Assembly (NCBI GenBank): GCA_003049485.1
Contig: PYST01000280.1
Span: 35,027-53,620, forward strand
Source of the DNA: Ophioceras dolichostomum
Lineage: Eukaryota > Ascomycota > Sordariomycetes > Magnaporthales > Ophioceraceae
Direction: 5' to 3'
DNA: 18,594 nucleotides
Part shown: positions 1-8,870 of the stretch, piece after piece
Layout: each line of letters opens with the position of its first letter
How positions within the stretch are numbered: the first letter of the stretch is position 1
Made by a program: the position numbers and the translations under genes
The notes under the pieces: model-generated
Told to the model about the DNA's origin: nothing
What the model saw: only the letters and a program-made list of their open reading frames with translations
The model's database searches: none

Positions 1-690
1 TTTTTTTTCAAGGCCGCCACGGTTTCAGTATTTGAATGTTTGTTGCAACAATAAAGCAGGGTACACCACTACCTAGCTCTAGGGTAGGCGCAGTTTGAGG
101 GAGTTTGCTCGACTCACGTGGTCAGAGGAAGAGGAGGAGGACGGCTTCGATGAGTTCAGCCGACGCTGTGAGGCGAGGGGCTGGGAAGGAAGTCGCCGCT
201 GGGACAGGGCAGCGTGGAGCACGAGGACAGATCGTAGCTGTGGGACGTTGCCCAGCGCTGCTGCCGCTGCCGCTGCCGCTCTCCGTGGAATCATTATGGC
301 GCGCCGGTATATGGTATTCAGTCCAGGGTAATCTCAAGATCGCAGTCGGCAAGGTCTGAGAGATGGATCTGCAGTGTGGCTGGTCCTTGTGGCTCAAGTC
401 CCTGAAGAGCCGTCTGTGGCTCTCTCCTCTCCCCGGCTTGGCACGACCCAACCGAGCTGGTTCCCCCCCACAAATCGTTCAGCCAGCGTGGGGCACGGGT
501 TCAGGGTCGCAAACACGCACCACCCTGGCAACCGTCTGAAGCTAGAGACTAGCTGGCCTTCACCATCACCACCAACTAACACTACAGGGGTTGAAATCTG
601 TCCTGTTGAAATCGATCCCTCCACGAACGAACAGAACATCGTCGAACAGCGACGAAGCAGGAGCAAGCTTGTTTAAAAAAGCATGTGGCT
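1..690. other. Left-end spacer, no gene recognised
   Basis: No reading frame here has family-like sequence; the open frames are short and overlap on both strands. A T-run opens the window and an AATAAA hexamer sits at 50-55, so the leftmost bases could be the 3' flank of a gene outside the window. A CACGTG hexamer lies at 115-120. The last few bases run into the pyrimidine-rich leader of the RAMP4 gene. Confidence 0.5.
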
Positions 691-919
691 TCGTCTTCCT
701 ATTCGATTCACCATTATTTTTTTTCTTTAATTTTTTTTCCTCCCGTCCTGTTCTCTCTTCTGAAAGTTAAAAACTCTCTCGTGTTCATTCGTCATCGTCA
801 CACACGAATCGAACGCTCCGTCATACGAACATCTCCAACTTTTTTTTCCCCCCGAGCCCTCTTCGATCACCTTGCATCCTTTTTCGATCACCGAGCCCAA
901 CCAACCACATACATTCAAG
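691..919 (+). promoter_or_regulatory. Pyrimidine-rich leader and core promoter region of the RAMP4 gene
   Basis: The stretch has T-rich and CT-rich tracts (about 714-760 and 839-853) and no ATG between 690 and the chosen start at 920. CT-rich tracts just upstream of the start are typical of well-expressed filamentous fungal genes. No clear TATA box was seen. The transcription start is inferred, not visible. Confidence 0.4.
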
Positions 920-1322
920 ATGGTAAGGAAAAAGCCCCTCCTCACTCCCTGTCGTACATACGCGCGCTGCTTGGATGCCGTAGTTAGTCTCCGTCGGCGT
1001 GTCCTTCCCTTTGAATTCTGCTGTGTGGGCCACCGCACCGCACCGCACCCACTCGCTCGACCGACCGCTCGACCGACCGACCGTCCGTCCGTCCGTAACT
1101 CCCGTTAACAGCCGTCACAAACATTTCTTTTGTAGGCGCAAACCCCAGAGCAGCGGCGCAGAAACGCCAAGTTCCAGAAGGAGCAGGACGCTCGCCGCGG
1201 AAAGTCACAGGAGGAGCTCAAGCTTCGCGACAAGGAGGTCCAGAAGTTGCCCATCTCGCTTTTGTGGCTTGGTAAGTCTACCTAGTCTGTCAGTTTCCGA
1301 CAACCACCTTGAGCAAGCACCA

Positions 1323-1369
<47 letters not shown>

Positions 1370-1517
1370 GGGACAAGGTGATGGTATCGGTGATTGTAAT
1401 TCCGCGATGCTTGGGGCTGACCACCACCGCGCGATCTATCTGCCAAAAACAGCCGTCCTCACCTTCGTCATCTTCGGCGGCATCATCTTCGAGGTCCTCT
1501 CGCGCTTCCTCCGCTAA
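920..1517 (+). CDS. YSY6: RAMP4/SERP1 (Ysy6) family ER stress-associated membrane protein
   Basis: The protein is a small tail-anchored ER protein of the Sec61-associated RAMP4/SERP1 family, linked to translocation and protection of nascent membrane proteins under ER stress. The coding exons are 920-922, 1136-1271 and 1453-1517, giving 67 aa. Intron 1 (923-1135) starts GTAAGG directly after the ATG. Intron 2 (1272-1452) starts GTAAGT and has a CTGAC branch site near 1417. Residues 1-40 are hydrophilic and basic (MAQTPEQRRRNAKF, then RRGKSQEE), as in the family. Residues 42-60 form one membrane span (LLWLAVLTFVIFGGIIFEV), followed by LSRFLR at the C terminus. The length and the FVIFGG(I/L)IFE motif match the family closely. 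The start is fixed by the family's MAQTP-type N terminus. The split between exons 2 and 3 restores the conserved LWLAVL. Confidence 0.94.
1031..1095. repeat. Short tandem repeats (CCGCA, CGAC, CCGT) in RAMP4 intron 1
   Basis: Three CCGCA units are followed by CGACC-type units and then CCGT units. They lie inside the first intron, upstream of its 3' splice site. Confidence 0.8.
1325..1366 (+). repeat. (TC)21 dinucleotide microsatellite in RAMP4 intron 2
   Basis: Twenty-one perfect TC units lie inside intron 2. The tract ends next to GTAG (1367-1370), so it resembles a very strong polypyrimidine tract with an acceptor. The protein-restoring acceptor, however, is the later AG at 1451-1452. Confidence 0.97.
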
Positions 1518-1623
1518 ACGGCCGGCCCGATCGATCGACACACATACATCCCTCTGCCAGTTTTCCCCACTTTCCCTTCTGCCACGACGAATGCAACGAG
1601 CACAAAATCAACGATGAAATATA

Positions 1624-2409
1624 TCACATGTGGGAGAGACAAAGCCAGACAAAATACCTGAGGTACAAAGGTAGATCTTTCTTCTTGCCTTTCTTACTTT
1701 TCTTGTCCTCGGCAGTGCTGTTCTTCTTGGACTTCTTGGCCTTCTCGCTGGACTTGACCTTTGGTTTCTTCTCGTCATCGCTGTCGTCCTCCAGCTTCAT
1801 GAAGCTGTCCTCGTCGAGGTCATCAATCTGCTTCTGGAGCTCGTTCATTTCAGACTCATGCTCTGATGAAGACGAGGCTTCGTCATTCGCCTCCTGTTTC
1901 TCGCTCTTCTTGCGGTGTTGGTTGGCCTTCTTCTTCTCCTTATCTTCCTTCTGAATTCAACCAAAGGCACAAAGCAGGTATGGGTTAGCAATTGCAGAAG
2001 AGGCGGGCTTGTTTTGCGACTTGAGTATACTCGGATCAAGATTGAGCACAGCCAAAGAAGAGAACGATGTCACTTTGTACAGCTCGTGAATGGAACGTCC
2101 TTACCTCCTTCTGCGCCAGCATGACCTCGTAGCGCGCCTTGGCCTTCTCAGACTCGGCCATCATCTTGATAGCCTGCACGCGCAGCTTCTCGGCGCCGAT
2201 ACCCATCCGACGCAGGCGCTTCTCGGCCTTGGCGGGCCGATTGGCGATCTTCTTGAGCCGGTCGGCCGCCTCGCGCTCGTCGTTCCACTTGGCCGCACGC
2301 TTGACATTGGCCTTGCGGGCCTGCTTGGCCTCCGACTTGAGTCGTCGCTTCTCCCTGCGAGCGGCGGCGCGCTCGAGGCGCTGCTCCTGTTGCCGCTTGA
2401 GCTTGGCCT
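1624..2409 (-). CDS. Lysine/glutamate-rich hypothetical protein, 3' two exons (5' end unresolved)
   Basis: I do not recognise the family. Two exons are supported: 2409-2105 and 1950-1624, separated by a 154-bp intron (2104-1951) that starts GTAAGG and ends TTCAG, in phase 0. The upstream exon begins after ATGCAG, with a GCTGATC branch-like site before it, so at least one earlier exon exists and supplies the first base of a split codon. The visible part is about 209 aa. Its first 100 residues are a basic, Ala/Arg/Lys/Glu-rich helix with coiled-coil character, including the less biased segment RRMGIGAEKLRVQAIKMM. Next come a Ser-rich acidic patch, the sequence MNELQKQIDDLDEDSFMKLE and a Lys/Ser-rich tail. 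Composition suggests a nuclear or nucleolar protein, which is inference only. The last residues (DLPLYLRYFVWLCLSHM) are oddly hydrophobic; a possible GTATTT donor at 1657 means the true C terminus may differ. The gene converges on the RAMP4 gene and lies downstream of RAI1 on the same strand. Confidence 0.6.
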
Positions 2410-3728
2410 CTGCATTGAGGGACAGAGTTGGTAGGTTGGTGGTGATCAGCGTACGGAAACCGAAAGTGAAATTATCATTGCCTGTCCTTGTGACAGACAG
2501 ATAATTGAATTGTGCATGAGGCATCAGGTGTGTGCGAGCAGTCTGGATGGAGAGGCAGCCAGCCGTCTGGAAATATTGGGGGCCCAGGATATTCTTGGAA
2601 GCAAGCAAACAGCTTCCTGCCGGACGGACGTTGCCGACCGGAGAGGAAGAAGCGGGAAGGATCAGGACGGAAGGAATGAAAAAACGGAATACGGGAGATC
2701 GCTGGGGTGATGGATGCAGTAGCCGGGAGGCAAAACAGTTGTTCGCCTTGGTAGAGGGAGGGAGGGGTGTGTGAGAAATGTCGGTCGTGATAGTAAGTCG
2801 GTCGACTATGCCGAGGAGAGCTGCATTTCGCCAAATACATTGTTCTCAGCTGACTCCTTGAGCTTCACGGGATCCTGCTTGATCCAGGGGCCCTCTCCGC
2901 CCCCTCTGGCTCAGGTCTCCTTCTCCATTTTGGAAGCGTGCGTATGCAGGCGCTGGCGCAATTTCAAGATGATCCTATCTGGAGGTTACTGCCTGATGAG
3001 CGTGGGCAATAATTCTTTTGGATGAGGGGATACTGTTTTTTGTCCAGGAAGCTCGAGTTACTGCCGGGCGGTCAACGATGAAAAATTAAGTGGACACAGG
3101 TGTGGGGGGGCCAAAAAGCCCGTGCGTGTTGCTTTGGCTCTGAGAGAACTCCACTGTAGCTGGTGCCTCAGACGCCCCAGGTGATGATGTCTTACGCGGA
3201 AGGTGAGGCTGAGCTGAGTGAGAGGGCCTGAAGCAGATCCTCTTCAAAGGGACGGGAACGAGGCGAGCGAGGCAAATTTGCTGATTTTGCCATGGGCGCA
3301 AGCGCAGCCGCCCCAGACCATATTGGCGGCTCTTGATTTCCTTCTTTGATCCCACTATACCGATGTTTTGCTCTGTCCGAATACCTTACTATCCCTCACC
3401 TCCGTCTTAGGAGGAGCGATTCGATTCTGCCTACACCGAGTGGTGTACTACCAAGGCAAAAGTGACGTCATCAGAAGTCAGAAGACCCTACGAGATTAGG
3501 AATTTTCAGTCGTCTCGTATCCGCCCTTTTAGTGTCCATTTCTGCAAGTCCCTCCCTGGAGGCGACGATACTAATGAAGCGTAGAGAGAATGAGATATCG
3601 AACTGCCTACCTATGGCAAGCACTAATTAGCTCTGTAGTGCCTAGAAACACTGATTGTCGACCTACCAAGACGCCGTTAGGTACAAGTACCTAAACATTG
3701 GCCATCACCACCACAGCATGGGGAACAG
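2410..3728. other. Gap between RAI1 stop and the Lys-rich gene; holds its missing 5' end
   Basis: This 1.3-kb stretch must contain the RAI1 3' UTR and the promoter, leader and first exon(s) of the Lys-rich gene, all on the minus strand. Candidate starts include an ATG at 3293 followed by an open stretch to a GTAAGA donor at 3195, and an ATG at 3530. None joins in phase to the exon at 2409 through a convincing intron. A short protein-like open stretch lies at 2910-2806 (-). Nothing is recognisable on the plus strand. Confidence 0.45.
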
Positions 3729-5889
3729 CTAGCTCTCTTCAATTTCCTTTTCGTCCTCCTCTTCAGGTGGCAGTGCCGGCTCCGCTCCCAGAGACAGCTT
3801 TATCCTCCAGTTGATGAACTCGTCGGTCAGGATCTGGCCGTGGCCCGCCTCCTCGACCTTGAAGATCTCGATGTTCGGGGATTTCGGCCGACGCCGTATC
3901 CGATAGACGCCATCGTCGTCTCCGATGGTGTTGCGGATCCCTGGACAGTAAAGTTAGCAAAGGAGAATCCTACTATGCCCCCGCTATAGCACCCGCGAAC
4001 GAATCGGCGCGAAAGAGGGATTTATATACGATGTGCTCTGGAGGGGGTAGATAAAATGATGGAAGAAAGCGAGAAAGCTCTGGCTTCCGTTAAGGCAGGG
4101 GGGGGGNGGGGGGGGGGGGGGGGCGAGCAGTGATTGAAGGTGGACTAGGTAGTACTGGATTAGTACCCACATTCCAGAACAGCGGAACAGAAATTGATGC
4201 ACGCGTTCCCGTCCCAGCAATGCGTCCCCCGCTGGACCATGGCCGGGATGCCGGCAGTCTCGAGCTCGTCCAGGCTGGCCAGCACGCCGTCGCGGGTGCG
4301 GAAGCCGACGATGATCCTGGGCACGCCCAGCAGGAAGCTCTGGGCCCACCACTTCAGCAGCTTGCGCTCGTAGATTTGGCGGTCCCTGTTGTTGCGTATC
4401 TCGGCCGATGTCTTAAGCTCGACCCAGTTTATTGGACAGCCTGGGGTGGTCGGCTTCGAGTCCCATACTGATGACCAGCATGAAGGATGGTTTGGTCAGC
4501 TCAGCTAAGTGGGGATGGAAATTTGGTGATTGGATATTCGCAGTCGGGGGGAGGGAGCACCCAGGCTAGCTAGGCTTGTAGAGTGTCGTTTTAGTACTTA
4601 CTAGCGTCGACTTCACCACCGAGGCACAGTATTGTCTTGCCGATGCCGGTCCGTACTATCGAGCAGTACTGCTCTTTGTTGTCGACGATCTCTTTGTCAC
4701 GGTTCTCGATGTAGTCGCGGGACGTCTCTCCCCATGGTGTAGGTAGCGTGGAAAGAGCCTCGAATTTGTATCCTTGACACGTGAGACGCTGTTAGTGTAG
4801 GTTCACGACGTGAGAATTTGATGGTTTGAACACACCCCAGAATGTCATGACCTCCCGCGGAATCGGGCTCATCCATGGTGTAGCGTTGTCGGCCTTCTTT
4901 GCGTCCATTCTCGACTGGTGATCTTCCTCGATGAAACTGCGAAAGCAGGGTTGTTGTCCGATTCACGTCAGCTCAAACCCAGCAGCGAAGGAAATCTCGA
5001 CCTTTCATCGGAGTGTTGCAGAGAAAGAGAAGACGCACACGCAATCCTATTAAAGAGTTAGCATACGTCTTGGTAGTAAGCTCCAAGAACAAGACATCGC
5101 AGAAGGTTCCATTCTGATGGGCGTACCTGATATAGTGTAGCATTGAGATCAAACCTAGACCCCGTGATAGGAGGGAAGCTAGTGATCAGTGGAAGGCGCG
5201 GTAGGTATCGATCGGACAGAGACAGGCAGAGGGTCATACCCATCACGGTTTTCGAAAGGCGCGGCCATGAGCTATCGGGGAGTGACCGTCAGCTGCGCTC
5301 TGGCTAAGGGAGATCATCAGGGATCAAGAGCGGATGATAGGCGATGACAAAAGTCACATCAGGAGCAGGTGTCTCGTTAGCTCACCTTAGTCATGATCCC
5401 GCGCCAGGTAACGACCTGGGCATCAATCTTCTTGCCCTCCTTTTGCTCATGAGCAGCAATTGTCTTCAGGAGGCTGTCGACATGCTCGGGGGATGCCTCC
5501 TCATCAAGCTTGTCGAAGGTCTCGAAGCCCAGCGAGAGGTCCGCTCCCAGACTAGGCGGGTAGTACCATTTCATGGAGCTGTCGCCAAGAATGAACTGGT
5601 GATTCTTGTCATATGAGAAACAGGTAAACTCCTGCGGCGGAAAACAAAGCAATTCATCAAGTTGTCAATCGTCAGTTAGAGCTGTATACATCGTCACGGT
5701 TGGGTCGGCATGGGGTTTGGGGTGTGTGTGGGGGGTATCGGGTGTTCGGTGTTTCCCTGCGCTCTGTGCACTCCATGTCTCATTCTATTCCGATCTTGCG
5801 TTGCTCACTTTTGGTCGCCGAACCGGTTGGCTCTCGCCGGCAAACCGACCGACCGGATGAACCTGGAATTGAAATGGGGAATCCATCAT
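3729..5889 (-). CDS. RAI1: RAI1/DXO family decapping and 5'-end quality-control nuclease
   Basis: Rai1/DXO enzymes remove pyrophosphate, unmethylated caps or NAD caps from RNA 5' ends. Fungal Rai1 also stabilises the nuclear 5'-3' exonuclease Rat1. Nine exons were placed: 5889-5809, 5631-5386, 5271-5240, 5154-5127, 5046-5039, 4936-4836, 4772-4602, 4467-4171 and 3940-3729, giving 391 aa, a usual family length. All introns are GT...AG (177, 114, 85, 80, 102, 63, 134 and 230 bp), and several show CTAAC or CTGAC branch sites. Family landmarks in order are EFTCFSYD (28-35), KWYYPP, ADLSLGFETFDKLD, VVTWRG, FDLNATLYQDCVFIEEDH (121-138), WGYKFE (E170), PWGETSRDYIE, GGEVDA (E219, D221), INWVELKTSAEIRN (E239, K241), WWAQSFLLG (Q265) and INWRIKL. 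The metal-binding and catalytic positions of the family are all present, so the enzyme should be active. The start uses the first of two tandem ATGs; the second would shorten it by one residue. The 8-nt exon 5 is unusual. Confidence 0.96.
4098..4123. repeat. Poly-G tract with an undetermined base, in RAI1 intron 8
   Basis: A run of G broken only by an N at 4107 lies inside intron 8 (4170-3941) of the minus-strand RAI1 gene, where it reads as poly-C. The N shows that sequencing or assembly was uncertain here, so the true length is unreliable. No coding sequence is affected. Confidence 0.95.
5039..5046 (-). other. RAI1: 8-nt microexon (exon 5) of RAI1
   Basis: The eight bases GATTGCGT are flanked upstream by an 80-bp intron with a TATGCTAACTC branch region and a TTTAATAG end, and downstream by a GTGCGT donor opening a 102-bp intron with a GCTGACG site and a TTCGCAG end. 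Including them joins LYQ to D-C-V and then FIEEDH, matching the conserved NATL(Y/F)Q-x-x-(I/V)FIEE segment of Rai1 proteins. Skipping them shifts the frame. Confidence 0.85.
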
Positions 5890-6729
5890 TAGGTAGGTAG
5901 GTGTTATCCAATGCGCGAATGGGATTGACGAGGCACCCGTGCGCTCTTGTCGAGGCTCATCGGCTCATGTTGGTAGAGAGTGGAATTAATGAAGCAAAAT
6001 TCGAGATTCACTGAAATTCGAGAATGCGGCTCTTGAGCTTCTCCTTCCCTCACTGGCACCCAACCACCTCCGGCCACCAGCACCAACCAGCAGAATATCA
6101 TCGTCCGGGCAGCTACGTGCCAATCGCTACTCCCCACGAAAAATACTACACCAGAACCAGCGCTTCATTCACTCTAGGCAGGCACGAGTTGAAAATCCGA
6201 CCAGAGGAGTTGCGAATATTTTCGCGATGCAGTTACCAGAAGACCGTCTTGGAGGAGTATAGGAACCAATCCCAAGCGGATCGATGCCCCAAGCCTGTTT
6301 GCATCCCCCGGCAAAGAAACTTTGGACCGAACATCGCAGGACATCTCTTGTGAAAATCGGACAAAAGCATGTGTAACGCAGAAACGTAGGACTTCGTTTC
6401 GATGTTTCGACTTCCCACCCAACAGAATTTCTGGAAGAAATGCTCGGTAATACCGGTCGTCCAATGCGCGATGTAACAGTAGAACGGCAAATACAGCGCT
6501 TTGAATGCTCTGTTTCGACTGCCGCCACATCGGATGGTTGCAGTGGTGCAGACCCCGAGAGAGGAGAAGGCGGAGCGAGGTCATGTCCAACGACAACCGT
6601 CCGAACACTTTAGCGTTCGCCACCCCGTGCACCGAACGTTGGACCGTTGGTGTCTGTGGGAATGTTGGAGAGGGAGCCGCTGGCGTTCAGGACGACTCAA
6701 GAGCACACTATGCTGGCGGCCGTGAGCAT

Positions 6730-6765
6730 ACAGGGAATACAGGGGTTACAGGGAATACAGGGACA
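6730..6765. repeat. Four imperfect 9-bp tandem units (ACAGGGAAT type)
   Basis: Units of nine bases begin at 6730, 6739, 6748 and 6757. Each starts ACAGGG and differs in the last three bases. In one plus-strand frame they read as an IQG/LQG repeat, but the surrounding frame does not look like a gene. Confidence 0.8.
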
Positions 6766-7953
6766 CGGCAAGTATGGTTGGCAGCTACGAGCCGGCAAGA
6801 TAACGCGCCCCTTTGCCACGGTCCAAGGTCCCTGCAAGCATAGGTGCAATGTCTTTTTGGAATGCGTGCATCAATTGCATCACGGAGTAGGACGCCCGGC
6901 GAGCATGCAAGGGAGCTCTTGGCCTGGACCGCATAAAAAACTTCCCGGAGAAAATCACGGAAAGGTGATGATCAGGAATGCACGTAGTATGTAAAGAATC
7001 AGTGCCGGGTGGCGTTTTGATCTGTGCTTCCCGGGGCGCGGTGATCGCCGGCCATGTGTCCCTCCAACGGTAAAGATGGTTGGCAATGGCGTCGTTTCGT
7101 CTCAAACCATGCATGCACGCATGCAGGCAATACCAACGTAAGATGCGGGGAAGGACAGAGCTACTGTGTGTATCGATGAGCCCTCGAACTGGAGCCTCGC
7201 TGCGCCTCCCGTAGAACCTTTTCACTTCTTGACGGTCAAGCAGTCGGGTGTGCGGCAAGGAGGAGGGAGGCAATGACTTCGAGAGACCCTTCTTCCTGGC
7301 TGCGAGGTTCGGTTTTTCGGGAACCAATCAACTAAAAGACCGTACGTCTACGCAGCCCCCCTTCAAGCTTCAGGAGGTGGCGATTATATATAGAGACACG
7401 TTGGTGTGCGCCCTGGAATGCCACCGGTTGGCCGGACATAGTCAAAGGATTGCCGCAAGGAGGTTGGCAGGCTGGCACGCTGGCAGGGCAGGGCAGGGCG
7501 GCATACCTGAAAAAGGGATTGGGACTGAACTGGGAAATGGGTTGGTGAGGGTGAGCCTCAAGATGCCATCCCTCTAGCTGGAGTTAGTCCGCAGCCGACA
7601 CACGCCGAAACGACCATTCAACGAGCGTTGGGACCATTCGCAGGCTCGCAGGGACGGCGCACAATCAAAGACGCCATGCAGGAGTTGTGCCGCGGACCAA
7701 GGCGACGCCATCGATGTAGCTTGACGTCGAGAGCATGAAACCAGGGGATGCCATTGGACCGACCCCAATCGATCCCGTGAGTGCTGGAGTGTGCCACACC
7801 AGGGAGCTTCTGGTCGATGACTGGTCGCATCTTCCGGCCGAACATCAACGCACAGCTAACTCCCAAACTACTGGACTACCTAGAGGTAGTGACGGATTGG
7901 TGCACACGGAAGCGTCAGGGGAAGAAGGTTTGACAAGAAAAGAAAAAAGATAA

Positions 7954-7987
7954 CAAAAACAAAAACAAAAACAAAAACAAAAAAAAA
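7954..7987. repeat. (CAAAAA)4 plus A-run
   Basis: Four CAAAAA units are followed by C and nine A bases, after an A-rich lead-in from about 7934. This is a simple repeat in non-coding DNA. An A-rich tail can mark the end of a retroposed element, but no element body or target-site duplication was recognised. Confidence 0.85.
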
Positions 7988-8870
7988 GGAAGGGGGTAGG
8001 ACAAGCAGCATCAGCATCATCATAATACAGGGGAAAAGAAAAAGGGGCAAAGCACAACAAAAGCTTTAACAAATTTTGTGATGACAGTTATTACGTAGTA
8101 TATGGTGGGTGACGTGCGGCTTGTTCCTGGCAGCCATCAACCACCACAAGCGAAAAAAGGAGGTGAGAGAGTGAAGCTATTTGTGGAGGAGCGGTGGAAA
8201 ACTTGAAATAGGAGTGACGTGGGTATGCAAGGCCCCAACCCTGCCAATAAGAGGCGAAAAACTGATGAGAACTGCCTGGACCAGGGACTCGCTCACTGGG
8301 ACCGAGATGGGGAATTTGTCGACTGCCTGATAGCGGGCTACCTGTCTTGTCTGGCGAGATTCGGGCATGTCAGGGCAAAGAGATTGCGAAGGATCGGGTA
8401 TCTCCAAATCACCTCCATGTCTCGCCTCAATATCCTCCTCCCGGTACTTCGTCCATTCGGTTCGCGTCTTGTTGCGTTGGCGCCCCTGGAGCCACATCTC
8501 CCTTTTTGCACGCCCCCCTCCGAGATTCCCTTCGCTGCAAAAATTCACCGTTGTCTGGCCTGTGCCCGTGGCTTGCGTGGCTCGTGGGCTCACTCCATCA
8601 ACGGCCAGCAGTGTGTTTAGACTGACGGAAAGTGGGGCGCCGCCCTCGTTCAAGCAATCTCGATCTTTCCCCCTTCTTGGACTTCCTCACCCTGACCGAC
8701 GGGAGAATCCATTCCAATTACACAAAATTTAAGTGGTATCGCTCGTTCATTCACTTGGAGGAGGACTTCATCTGCGTCACCGTCTCTCTTGTTTTTGTCT
8801 TCCTTTTCTCCTCCCGTCGTTCGTTGTCGGGCACACTCATTCACTTTCCTCTTTGACTTTCCATTTCTCT

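Larger units (their letters stand above)
5890..8870. other. Long spacer between divergent RAI1 and KNR4 genes, no gene recognised
   Basis: About 3 kb separate the two divergent genes. I found no open frame with family-like sequence. The longest frames (for example 6174-6632, 6785-7327 and 8177-8653 on the minus strand) have shadow-like composition; the last two open on a TTG codon rather than ATG. An AGGTAGGTAGGT run at 5891-5902 lies directly upstream of the RAI1 ATG, and small repeats occur at 6730-6765 and 7954-7987. The region probably carries promoters for both genes and leaders of unknown extent. Confidence 0.5.

Noticed and set aside
3196..3293. Candidate first exon (ATG at 3293, GTAAGA donor at 3195) for the Lys-rich gene
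   Set aside because: It ends in a phase that does not join to the exon at 2409. An extra exon at 2905-2806 would fit this exon in phase but then lacks a phase-1 donor, so the chain fails.
6174..6632. 152-codon open frame on the minus strand
   Set aside because: Overlapping frames of similar length exist in this region and the residues show no domain, motif or composition expected of a real protein.
7106..7128. GCATGC-rich near-palindrome
   Set aside because: It is short and imperfect, and nothing next to it suggests a terminal repeat, operator or origin.
6785..7327. 180-codon open frame on the minus strand
   Set aside because: It opens on TTG rather than ATG, matches no family I know, and reads like a shadow frame without splice-supported extension.
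7954..7987. A-rich repeat as the tail of a retrotransposed element
   Set aside because: No element body, internal promoter boxes or target-site duplication could be seen, so it is treated as a simple repeat.
8258..8330. Possible C/D box snoRNA (TGATGA near 8263, CTGA near 8325)
   Set aside because: The C box lacks the purine at its first position, no terminal stem was found, and such short motifs occur by chance elsewhere in the window.
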